From: an uncultured Anaerolineae bacterium | GTDB taxonomy: Bacteria > Chloroflexota > Anaerolineae > Anaerolineales > Villigracilaceae | Assembly: GCA_903854805.1 (NCBI GenBank) | Contig: CAINXK010000470.1 | Location: 1-13,193, forward strand | Reading direction: 5' to 3' | DNA length: 13,193 nucleotides | Shown here: in pieces, positions 1 through 5,555 of the stretch | Layout: the number at the start of each line of letters is the position of its first letter | Position numbering within the stretch: position 1 is the first letter of the stretch | Notes under the pieces: model-generated | What the model was told of the DNA's origin: nothing | Seen by the model: only the letters and a program-made list of their open reading frames with translations | Database searches by the model: none | Made by a program: the position numbers and the translations under genes

Positions 1-8
1 GCATTCTC

Positions 9-27
9 AAAACAGGCAGGCGCCTGT
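9..27 (-). terminator. Weak candidate terminator after the DedA operon
   Basis: Read on the minus strand, ACAGGC pairs with GCCTGT around a GCCT loop and runs into TTTT. It lies about 110 nt past the dedA stop, with no gene between. The stem is only 6 bp and the T-run is short, so this is a tentative call. The rest of 1-139 shows no convincing gene. Confidence 0.3.
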
Positions 28-139
28 CGGGCGAAGGATGCCCTGGCGCAAGTTGCCTAAGCTTTCATACCTACAGCCGTCTTTATTGTCGGTTTGTAAG
101 GTTCAAGTTCCCTTTATTGAAGGGTTTTTCATAGCACTC

Positions 140-799
140 CTAATCATCCTCCACCCGAATTGGTGCAACTGCTGGAACCAGCGCCCAACGGGTAAGCCAA
201 AAATAGACCGCCAGCGCGATAACTCCACCTGCCAACAAGATGGGCAGAGACTGTTTGAGATAGACACTGATCAGCACCCATTCATTTCCAAGTAGGTAAC
301 CAACGCCGATCAGCAGGGTGCACCAGAGGTAAGCGCCGATAAAAGTGGCGATGAAAAAAGTGACGAAGGGCATACGTGCCAGCCCGGCTGGGATACTGAC
401 CAGTGTCCGAACGCCGGGTATAATGCGCCCAATCAGCACCAGTCCGGCTCCCCAACGGTGAAATTGGGTTTCGGCGCGGTCAATATGGGCAGCGTCAATC
501 CGCACCCAGCGGGCAAGTTTATCTACCAACGGCCGTCCGCCCAGACGCGCCACCCAGTAAGCGATGGAGGCGCCAATGACACTGCCGAGTGCAGCGTAGA
601 ACCCGCCGAGGGGGATCATCGAGGCTGGAAGCTGGTGCTCGGCAATCAGCATCCAGCCTGCCAGTCCCAGGATGATTTCGCTGGGGGTGATGCCGGTGGC
701 ATTTTCAAAGACCAGCAGCGCCGCCACGCCAAACCAGCCCCAGGCATCGTAAATGGTTTGGGCGGCAGATAATATGATGGTTTCAAGTTCGGTGATCAA
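140..799 (-). CDS. DedA family (SNARE-associated/VTT domain) membrane protein
   Basis: 219-residue integral membrane protein of the DedA family. Members of this family are linked to undecaprenyl-phosphate or phospholipid translocation and to envelope and pH homeostasis. Diagnostic stretches are FE..TGITPSEIIL at residues 31-44, a Gly-rich segment GSVIGASIAYWVARLGG at about 72-88, and the conserved block HRWGAGLVLIGRIIPGVRT at 114-132 (Arg125, Pro128, Arg131), followed by IPAGLARM and a second hydrophobic pair ending in GYLLG near 167-171. Length is normal for the family. The start is TTG. It overlaps the upstream TGA (TTGA), and an AGGAG lies 9 nt before it inside the preceding gene, so it is probably translationally coupled. 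It is the last gene of the zinc-ribbon/LTD/zinc-finger operon. The transported substrate cannot be told from sequence. Confidence 0.93.
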   Translation of the reverse strand: MITELETIILSAAQTIYDAWGWFGVAALLVFENATGITPSEIILGLAGWMLIAEHQLPASMIPLGGFYAALGSVIGASIAYWVARLGGRPLVDKLARWVRIDAAHIDRAETQFHRWGAGLVLIGRIIPGVRTLVSIPAGLARMPFVTFFIATFIGAYLWCTLLIGVGYLLGNEWVLISVYLKQSLPILLAGGVIALAVYFWLTRWALVPAVAPIRVEDD

Positions 800-1071
800 A
801 TTTGTATTCTCCTAGAAAGTTTGGCTTTAGTTTGCCAATAGCGAACCAATCGCCAGGAAAGATGTATTTCGCGTTTGAAGGTAAACAAGCGGACGGTATC
901 TTCGCTAAAACATTCGTGCCATTTCATCTCACCTGCCGCAGTTTTTTTTGTGATTTTGTCCAATTCGCCGCGGTCAAGCCAGACACCATGGCATTGTGGA
1001 CAGTAATCAATCTCAACTTCCTGACGTTGAGAGATCAACATGGGAATGATACAGATTGGGCAGTTCATCAT
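796..1071 (-). CDS. TFIIB-type zinc-binding domain protein
   Basis: 91-residue protein with an N-terminal zf-TFIIB-like zinc ribbon: CPIC at 4-7, CPQC at 24-27, then the family signature GVWLDRGEL at 29-37. The remaining 50 residues are basic and Trp/Arg-rich with no recognised domain. Proteins of this type are small, cytoplasmic and mostly of unknown function. The first two codons are ATG ATG. The GGAG upstream is only 3 nt from the first but 6 nt from the second, so the true start may be at 1068. The gene overlaps the LTD gene upstream (ATGA) and the DedA gene downstream (TTGA), which shows tight operon packing. Confidence 0.85.
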   Translation of the reverse strand: MMNCPICIIPMLISQRQEVEIDYCPQCHGVWLDRGELDKITKKTAAGEMKWHECFSEDTVRLFTFKREIHLSWRLVRYWQTKAKLSRRIQI

Positions 1072-1610
1072 TTACTCCGTAAATCGAAAGGTTGAGTGTT
1101 TTTAATCACCTGGTCTGTTTCCGGGTTACTTTCCGATATGTACGAGCGGCGCATCGATAATTTCAAACCATCATCGTGATAGATCAAGGCTTTTGGGCGG
1201 TTAGCGCTACTCCACATCACGCGCTCGTGAGGGTAAGAATGCCGATCGATTTCCAGACCATTTGCGTCGAACAATATGGCTTTATCCCAATGGCTTTTCC
1301 AGATCTGGTCAGTTGTCCACCATAGATTTACCACCCGGTAAGCTTGTAGATTGGAACTTTTTTCTGTCTCGGTTTGACCGCTGTGAATCACTACACCCAT
1401 ATCTGGGTGGAGCATAAAATTCTCATGGAAAAGGTAGATAATTTGTCCGCGCAGACTCGCAAGTACCCATCCTGACATTGGTTGAACAACCGTGCCTCGA
1501 TTAATGATTGTGACAGATTCTTGCAAGCCGTCATTATGAACTGTTTCGATCTTCATAATTGCACCTTCCATCTGACCGGCATGGAGACTGTATGGAGTTT
1601 GTTTTGGCAT
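1068..1610 (-). CDS. Lamin-tail-domain (LTD)-like protein
   Basis: 180-residue protein whose segment from about residue 20 to 130 has the layout of a bacterial lamin tail domain (an Ig-like beta-sandwich): ESVTIINRGT at 31-40, then SGWVLAS at 46-52, a Tyr/Phe strand (QIIYLF), LHPDMGVVIHSG at 67-78, and a final strand with AILFDANGLEID at 111-122. No signal peptide or membrane segment is visible, although many bacterial LTDs are extracellular, so this one may be cytoplasmic. AAGGA lies 7 nt before the ATG. It is the second gene of the operon, 24 nt after the zinc-ribbon gene, and its stop overlaps the next start. The domain call is from pattern only and the function is unknown. Confidence 0.7.
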   Translation of the reverse strand: MPKQTPYSLHAGQMEGAIMKIETVHNDGLQESVTIINRGTVVQPMSGWVLASLRGQIIYLFHENFMLHPDMGVVIHSGQTETEKSSNLQAYRVVNLWWTTDQIWKSHWDKAILFDANGLEIDRHSYPHERVMWSSANRPKALIYHDDGLKLSMRRSYISESNPETDQVIKNTQPFDLRSK

Positions 1611-1634
1611 AGAATTTTCCTTGGGAACAAGCTT

Positions 1635-1967
1635 TTATCCGTTTCGGTACCCGCATTGCAGACAGAAGGGTGCATTGACAGGTAACCTTGAACCACAACT
1701 GGCACACTTGGCAACCATCTCGAGAGCCTGGCCACAGCCGTGGCAAAATCTGGCGCCTTGCACAGTTTGCGTGGAACAATTGCGGCAAACGATGTCTGGT
1801 AGCAAAGCCGAAGGGTTGGCCAAGGCTTGCTGGAATGAGTTTCCCGGAGGTTGTTGGCGATGATCATGGTCATGGTCTTGATCGTGATGATCCCCGTTTT
1901 GGAACATTCCACCGGTTCTTCGACGTTTGCGGTCGCCAAAATCGAGCAGGTCTTCTAGAAAGTCCAT
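1635..1967 (-). CDS. Double zinc-ribbon protein with His/Asp-rich linker
   Basis: 110-residue protein starting MDFLEDLLDFGDRKRRR. An ATG 8 codons upstream (1991) is in frame, but AGGA lies 7 nt before the ATG at 1967, so the shorter form is chosen. The C-terminal half carries two CxxC-x10-CxxC zinc ribbons: Cys61/64/75/78 and Cys88/91/102/105. Between the acidic/basic N-terminus and the ribbons is a run DHHDQDHDHDHR at 27-38, which could bind metal ions. Such zinc-ribbon proteins are probably adaptors or nucleic-acid-binding factors, and the exact role is unknown. It is the first gene of the four-gene leftward operon. Confidence 0.8.
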   Translation of the reverse strand: MDFLEDLLDFGDRKRRRTGGMFQNGDHHDQDHDHDHRQQPPGNSFQQALANPSALLPDIVCRNCSTQTVQGARFCHGCGQALEMVAKCASCGSRLPVNAPFCLQCGYRNG

Positions 1968-2049
1968 CTTTAGTTCCTTTACAATATGCACGCCAATAGC
2001 AATCTCTAGCTTAAAAAAGCCAGGTGGTCTAATGCGCGCCCTGAGAAAA

Positions 2050-2071
2050 GGAAATGATTTGAACCATTTCC
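2050..2071 (-). terminator. Hairpin with T-run, minus strand
   Basis: On the minus strand GGAAATG pairs perfectly with CATTTCC around an 8-nt loop and is followed by TTTTCTC. It lies between the 99-residue gene and the zinc-ribbon operon. The stem is AT-rich, so its strength is uncertain. It could end the riboswitch transcript or serve as a leader element of the next operon. Confidence 0.4.
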
Positions 2072-2080
2072 TTACAGAAA

Positions 2081-2117
2081 CAGGTCACAGCAGCCAGAGG
2101 CTGTTGTCTGCTACCTG
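2081..2117 (-). terminator. Long imperfect hairpin after the 99-residue gene
   Basis: On the minus strand CAGGT pairs with ACCTG, enclosing ACAACAGCC / GGCTGCTGT (one mismatch) with a TCT loop, followed by TTTCTGT. It begins about 20 nt past the stop of the 99-residue gene and fits its terminator. The internal loop is asymmetric. Confidence 0.45.
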
Positions 2118-2135
2118 GATGGGCATCTTTTTAAA

Positions 2136-2435
2136 TTAGGAGTGTTTTGGAGGGGGAAAATGGGGAGATAAGGAAATGGTTTGAAAATCTAGATTCACGG
2201 GTCTGGATTTTGAAAAAATTAAATCTGCGATTGTGGCGCCAACAACTGTTATGATAAAAAGTTCTTCATCAGTCTCAGCCAGGTTAAATAGATTGCAATT
2301 CTCAGATGCAACTTCGGGAATCTCCAACACAGGCATATCGATAGCATTTAAAATCGGTATGCCTGTCAGACTGCTTAAATAAAAACAGAAGATCAGGGTT
2401 GCCCAAAAAACTTGAGAACTGCGTAGCTTAACCAT
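2136..2435 (-). CDS. Uncharacterised 99-residue protein downstream of a Mn2+ riboswitch
   Basis: I do not recognise this family. The N-terminus is basic (MVKLR) and followed by a hydrophobic stretch at about 9-31 (FWATLIFCFYLSSLTGIPIL, then NA), which could be a signal peptide or a membrane anchor. The remaining 68 residues include an acidic part (ETDEE near 54-58), a second moderately hydrophobic segment LFIITVVGATIADLIF at about 59-74, and a C-terminal tail rich in Pro and Ser. The single Cys of the mature part is near residue 47. The ATG has no good Shine-Dalgarno; GGGTG lies 13 nt upstream. The gene sits about 95 nt after the riboswitch terminator, with no other sizeable frame between, and is followed by two hairpins, so it appears monocistronic. 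A role in manganese handling is inference from the riboswitch only. It might also be a non-genuine frame. Confidence 0.5.
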   Translation of the reverse strand: MVKLRSSQVFWATLIFCFYLSSLTGIPILNAIDMPVLEIPEVASENCNLFNLAETDEELFIITVVGATIADLIFSKSRPVNLDFQTISLSPHFPPPKHS

Positions 2436-2530
2436 TTTTGATGTAATTTACACCCAATTGAACAAGGTTAGTAATATTCGGTATCGAAACAACTCAACTT
2501 CATCGCAGATTTTATATTACAAGCTTGCCA

Positions 2531-2566
2531 AAACAAAAAGACCAACGCAAATAGATAGCGATGGTC
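2531..2566 (-). terminator. Riboswitch expression-platform terminator
   Basis: On the minus strand GACCA-T-CGC pairs with GCG-T-TGGTC (one T/T mismatch) around a 9-nt loop and is followed by TTTTTGTTTT. Its 5' arm contains the CCATCG that forms the 3' side of the riboswitch P1 helix, so the two structures exclude each other. Confidence 0.85.
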
Positions 2567-2650
2567 TTGCATTTTCTTTCAGACAGCCGGGAAATTTCTT
2601 TCCGTCTTGACGACTGTCCATCCCAAAAGCTGGGCGGCTACTCCCCATCG
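2559..2650 (-). ncRNA. yybP-ykoY manganese riboswitch
   Basis: Read on the minus strand, all hallmark elements of the yybP-ykoY family occur in order: P1 5' strand CGATGG (2650-2645), the conserved loop GGGGAGTAGC just inside it, a short P2-like arm (GCCCA..TGGGA), a GACAG/CTGTC helix holding TCGTCAA on one side and CCCGGCTGTC on the other, and the closing GCAAGACC followed by P1 3' strand CCATCG (2564-2559). This family binds Mn2+ and normally turns on Mn-efflux genes (MntP, TerC/Alx, P-type ATPase). Here P1 overlaps a terminator, so Mn2+ binding should favour read-through. A promoter lies at the correct place just upstream, and the first gene downstream is the 99-residue unknown protein. 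Confidence 0.93.
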
Positions 2651-2660
2651 GAGTAATTTA

Positions 2661-2689
2661 AGTGTACAGGATATCGATGGCGAAGTCAA
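2661..2689 (-). promoter_or_regulatory. Sigma70-type promoter of the riboswitch transcript
   Basis: On the minus strand -35 TTGACT (2684-2689) and -10 TACACT (2661-2666) are separated by exactly 17 bp. The predicted transcription start falls at about 2653-2655, a few bases before the riboswitch P1 helix. A 12-bp tandem repeat lies just upstream of the -35. Confidence 0.75.
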
Positions 2690-2691
2690 TG

Positions 2692-2715
2692 GTTTTTCTG
2701 TCAGTTTTTCTGTCA
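2692..2715. repeat. 12-bp perfect tandem repeat upstream of the riboswitch promoter
   Basis: GTTTTTCTGTCA occurs twice head to tail (2692-2703 and 2704-2715), starting 2 bp beyond the -35 box of the riboswitch promoter. It could be replication slippage or a pair of activator sites in phase. Nothing in the sequence decides between these. Confidence 0.8.
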
Positions 2716-2791
2716 GTTATCAGGTCTCTTTTTGTGTTTTGCCTTACTGCTCAGGTATCGAAAATATAGGGTTGTCAAAAGAATAAAAATC

Positions 2792-2970
2792 GTGGACAAT
2801 CAAGGCGTGGAAAAGTTACGCTTGCCAACGGACGAAGAAATCTGGAAATCATTTGATCAAGGCCAAGAAGCAGTGATTGTGCTTTTTCACGACACATTTG
2901 GGCAATTGATCGTCCATGTTCGGGCTTTAGAAGATCGGGTAGCAAAGAATAGTAGTAATAGCAGGAAAGC
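2792..2970 (+). pseudogene. N-terminal fragment of IS66-family transposase (TnpC)
   Basis: About 60 codons, possibly from the GTG at 2792, read VDNQGVEKL, then PTDEEIWKSFDQGQEAVIVL, then VRALEDRVAKNSSNSRK. This matches the N-terminal leader of IS66 transposases, which typically runs through a short coiled coil into LEDRLxKNSxNSSKPPSSDG. The reading breaks off right after NSSNSRK, where SKPPSSDG is expected. There is no DDE catalytic domain, no orfA/orfB partner and no clear terminal inverted repeat. It is a remnant of an insertion, fused out of frame to the receiver-like fragment downstream. Family call from motif, fairly sure; exact left limit uncertain. Confidence 0.7.
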
Positions 2971-3069
2971 TGCGCGGTGCGGGTCGCATACAACAGTAAA
3001 GCTGCGCTGGATTTTGTGCACGATGAACGACCTGATTGCATTGTGCTGGACCAGAAACTGCCCAAATAG
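2971..3069 (+). pseudogene. Response-regulator receiver-domain fragment
   Basis: In the frame beginning at 2971 about 32 codons run to a TAG at 3067-3069 and read VRVAYNSKAALDFV, then ERPDCIVLDQKLPK. This has the look of the middle of a CheY-like receiver domain: the alpha2 segment with AALDFV, then beta3 PDCIVLD whose Asp is the usual phosphoacceptor, then KLP. There is no start codon, no beta1 acidic pair and no C-terminal half. The frame is closed by a stop at 2959 upstream. The piece abuts the IS66 fragment in a different frame, so both look like debris from a deletion or recombination. The short length limits certainty. Confidence 0.5.
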
Positions 3070-3108
3070 AATTCAACCTTGAATATCTTCAATGAATGAG
3101 ACGCAAAC

Positions 3109-4128
3109 ATGACCATAACCCGTAAAGAACGCATGCGAAAAGCCCTGCAGCACGAACAGGTCGACCGCCTGCCAACGCAAATCAACTACACCGCTGGAAT
3201 GGGCCAGAAAATGGCAGAGCATTTTCGAGTCTCTGAAAAAGACCTGCCTTCATTTTTGGGCAATCACATGGTCAGGGTCGATCTGAACACCCCGGCGCAC
3301 TTGAGCACAGACGGTAAAGTCAAATTTGATTGGTGGGGAGTAGGTTTTGATACCAACGAAGAAGGTTACTTTGCCGCAGTCAACCCGCTCAAAGACAATC
3401 CCAACCTGGATGCATATCCATGGCCGGATCCATCTGACGTTAAGCTCTTCGAGAAAGCCAAACAGGTTATTCAAGAAAAAGGGAGTGAGTATTTCATCAC
3501 CCCCAATTTTGGTTTTGCATTGTTCGAACGCGCCTGGACACTGCGCGGTTTTGAGCAATTTTTCATGGATATGGGCAGCGACCCAACCTATACCGGCGAA
3601 TTGCTCGACCGCATCACAGAGATCCAGTTAAAGCTCATTCATCAATATCTCGACCTGGGCATTGATGGCGCTTATTTTGGTGATGATTATGGCGCTCAGA
3701 AAGGTCTGCTATTCTCTCCGGCAATGTGGCGGAAATACATAAAACCTCGCCTGCAAAAAATGTTCAAGCCATTTATTGAGCGCGGAATGCCGATCCTGAT
3801 GCACTCTGATGGACAGATCCAAAAAATTCTTCCCGACCTGCTTGAAATTGGCCTGACCACCCTAAACCCGGTACAGCCGGAAGTTCTGGAGCATGGCTGG
3901 CTGGCCGACAACTTCAAAGGTAATTTGGCTTTCTATGGCGGCATCTCCACCCAAACAGTGCTGCCTTATGGTACTCCTGACGAGGTTCGGAATGCGATTG
4001 GCACCTGCGTTAACACCCTCGCACCTGAAGGAACTGGTCTGGTACTCGCGCCATCTCACCGCATGATGACCGATATTCCCATGGCTAATATTTCCGCCAT
4101 GTTGGAAGTATTTGGCGTATCACATTGA
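3109..4128 (+). CDS. Uroporphyrinogen decarboxylase (URO-D) superfamily protein
   Basis: 339-residue protein of the URO-D/MtaA/CmuA fold, which covers haem-pathway decarboxylases and corrinoid or coenzyme M methyltransferases. It starts with the family opening TRKERMRKALQHEQVDRLP (4-22) and has GIDGAYFGDDYGAQ at 184-197, SPAMWRKYIKP at 203-213, MHSDGQIQKILPDLLEIG at 231-248, LNPVQPE at 252-258 and GGISTQ at 277-282. In MtaA-type enzymes Zn is bound by HxC and a later Cys. Here the first motif is H232-S-D234 and the C-terminal position reads APSH (His317), so a classical Cys2His site is absent. True haem-pathway UroD is unlikely given the sequence type and context. It is paired with a sugar kinase 14 nt downstream, and its role in sugar metabolism is unknown. 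The RBS is weak (TGAGA 8 nt upstream). Confidence 0.85.
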   Translation: MTITRKERMRKALQHEQVDRLPTQINYTAGMGQKMAEHFRVSEKDLPSFLGNHMVRVDLNTPAHLSTDGKVKFDWWGVGFDTNEEGYFAAVNPLKDNPNLDAYPWPDPSDVKLFEKAKQVIQEKGSEYFITPNFGFALFERAWTLRGFEQFFMDMGSDPTYTGELLDRITEIQLKLIHQYLDLGIDGAYFGDDYGAQKGLLFSPAMWRKYIKPRLQKMFKPFIERGMPILMHSDGQIQKILPDLLEIGLTTLNPVQPEVLEHGWLADNFKGNLAFYGGISTQTVLPYGTPDEVRNAIGTCVNTLAPEGTGLVLAPSHRMMTDIPMANISAMLEVFGVSH

Positions 4129-4142
4129 TCCCTGGAGTTGGA

Positions 4143-5312
4143 ATGCAATTAGCTGACCGAAAAAACCTGATAAGTGAACAGTTTCGCCAGGCATATGGCG
4201 AATTACCCGAAATCTGGGTGCGGGCGCCTGGTCGCGTTGACCTGATGGGCAGCCACACAGATTACAACATGGGCTATGTAATGACCATGACGATCAGCCA
4301 GGATACCTGGATCGCCGCTCGGCCTCGCTCGGACGAACAGGTCTGCCTGCGTTCATTGAACATAGACGGAGGGAGCTGCTTCGAACTGGGCAATATCCTG
4401 CACGATCAAGATGTACCCTGGAGCAACTATGTGCGTGGGGTTGCAAAGATCATGCAGGCAAACGGCCACAGACTGAAAGGTTTTGATGGATTGATCCACA
4501 GCACCATTCCATTTGGCAGTGGTTTAAGTTCATCTGCCGCGTTGGAAATGGCCAGCGCCATCATCTTTCAGCAGGTCAGTGGATTTACGCTGGATCCTGT
4601 TCAGATGGCGCTTTACGGACAGGAAGCCGAAAATAAGTTTGTGGGGGTAAGTACCGGTATCCTGGATCAATACAGTTCTGCCATGGGCAAAGAAGGTTGC
4701 GCCCTGCTCTTGGACTGTCGCCACCTTAACAGCCAAAACGTCCAAATTTTTGAGGGACTGCGAGTTGTGATCTGTGATACCCGTGCAAAGCGGAATTTGG
4801 TTGGGTCTGAGTATGATGATCGCAGAAAACAATGTGAGGCCGGTGTAGCTTTTTTACAAAAATTTTATCCAGACGTCAGGGCATTGCGCGATGTTTCCCT
4901 GGATAAATTTCTACCTCATGCAGGAAAAATGCCCGAACTGGTTGCCAGACGCTGCCGCTTCATCATTGAAGAAAATCAGCGGGTATTAGACCTGGCTGCT
5001 CCTTTAACTGCAGGTGATTTTGACACCTTGAGACAGTTATTATCTGCTTCTTATGCCGGAGCCCGTGATCTCTTTGAAATAGGTGCCCCCTCCATGCTAG
5101 CCATGATTGACGCAATATTGAATAGTCCGGGCGTCATTTCCGGCCGGCAAGCAGGCGCAGGTTTTGGTGGCTGCATGGTCGCGCTTGTCAAGACAGAACA
5201 GGTCGAAGATTTTTCTTCGCAGGTGCAAAAACAGTATCAAGAAAAGACAGGGATTGCCCCTCGGATTTTCAGCATCGCTGCGTCAGCGGGAGCGGGCCTG
5301 ATAAATTGGTAA
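4143..5312 (+). CDS. galK: Galactokinase-type GHMP sugar kinase
   Basis: 389-residue cytosolic sugar-1-kinase of the GHMP family, expected to phosphorylate D-galactose or a related sugar at C1 with ATP. The three family motifs are present: RAPGRVDLMGSHTDYN at 27-42, IPFGSGLSSSAALEMA at 122-137 (phosphate loop) and GAGFGGCMVAL near the C-terminus. GILDQ carries the catalytic Asp175, and GSEYDDRR at 221-228 matches the galactokinase sugar-binding Tyr region. The usual GEHTDYN is GSHTDYN, so the Glu that contacts the sugar's C6 hydroxyl in galactokinases is Ser37. Start: a TTG at 4125 overlaps the upstream stop, but GGAG lies 5 nt before the ATG at 4143, which is preferred. It forms a pair with the URO-D gene. 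No galT or galE is nearby, so substrate identity is open. Confidence 0.88.
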   Translation: MQLADRKNLISEQFRQAYGELPEIWVRAPGRVDLMGSHTDYNMGYVMTMTISQDTWIAARPRSDEQVCLRSLNIDGGSCFELGNILHDQDVPWSNYVRGVAKIMQANGHRLKGFDGLIHSTIPFGSGLSSSAALEMASAIIFQQVSGFTLDPVQMALYGQEAENKFVGVSTGILDQYSSAMGKEGCALLLDCRHLNSQNVQIFEGLRVVICDTRAKRNLVGSEYDDRRKQCEAGVAFLQKFYPDVRALRDVSLDKFLPHAGKMPELVARRCRFIIEENQRVLDLAAPLTAGDFDTLRQLLSASYAGARDLFEIGAPSMLAMIDAILNSPGVISGRQAGAGFGGCMVALVKTEQVEDFSSQVQKQYQEKTGIAPRIFSIAASAGAGLINW

Positions 5313-5430
5313 TAAAAAATCCGAATGTCCCCAGGCTGATCTGGCGAAAACATCTCGCCACCAGATTCGTTGTCTGAATTTTGCGTGACAGGTGAAGGTG
5401 CCAGACTAGAGCAGGAATCAAAAAAACGTA

Positions 5431-5468
5431 TTTACTTCCGGGTGCCCGTTTTAGGCGATAACTCATCC
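5431..5468 (+). repeat. Copy A of a short dispersed repeat
   Basis: TTTACT, CGGG, GCC and the 12-bp core GTTTTAGGCGAT (5448-5459), then CATCC, recur in the same order on the minus strand at 12691-12727. The match is imperfect (spacing differs by 1-3 nt). Both copies lie in non-coding DNA flanking the sugar locus. It may be part of a degenerate mobile element. Confidence 0.35.
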
Positions 5469-5503
5469 CAACCAAAAGCACCAAAATAGATGGGCTGCCC
5501 CGT

Positions 5504-5545
5504 GGGTGTTTATTTTACGGAAGTGTTTCCGTAAAATAAACACCC
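5504..5545. terminator. Perfect 19-bp hairpin between convergent genes
   Basis: Starting GGGTGTTTATTTTACGGAA, a 19-bp arm pairs perfectly with its complement around a GTGT loop. It sits between the plus-strand kinase gene and the minus-strand operon end, 10 nt past the stop of the DUF4432 gene, so it probably blocks transcription from both sides. There is no T-run after either arm, so it is not a canonical intrinsic terminator. It may act as a 3'-end stabiliser. Apart from this and the repeat copy, 5313-5503 shows nothing recognisable. Confidence 0.55.
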
Positions 5546-5555
5546 AGAGAAATCT

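Noticed and set aside
1553..1939. 128-codon minus-strand frame overlapping the zinc-ribbon gene
   Set aside because: It is a shifted reading of the zinc-ribbon and LTD genes, whose Cys pairs and domain patterns are clear in the other frames.
3071..3084. ATTCAA-CC-TTGAAT inverted repeat before the URO-D gene as an operator
   Set aside because: Short and AT-rich, no promoter of good quality is attached to it, and it does not resemble the LacI operators.
2775..3185. 136-codon minus-strand open frame across the scar
   Set aside because: Its opposite strand reads as recognisable IS66 and receiver fragments and then the start of the URO-D gene. The minus frame has low-complexity Cys/Ser/Leu composition and no family features.
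5313..5380. Possible intrinsic terminator after the kinase gene (ATCTGG..CGA / TCG..CCAGAT)
   Set aside because: The stem has a 3-nt bulge and no T-run follows, so it is not convincing beside the stronger hairpin at 5504-5545.
5269..5484. 71-codon minus-strand open frame after the kinase gene
   Set aside because: It overlaps the kinase C-terminus, has no RBS and no recognisable motif; probably a chance frame.
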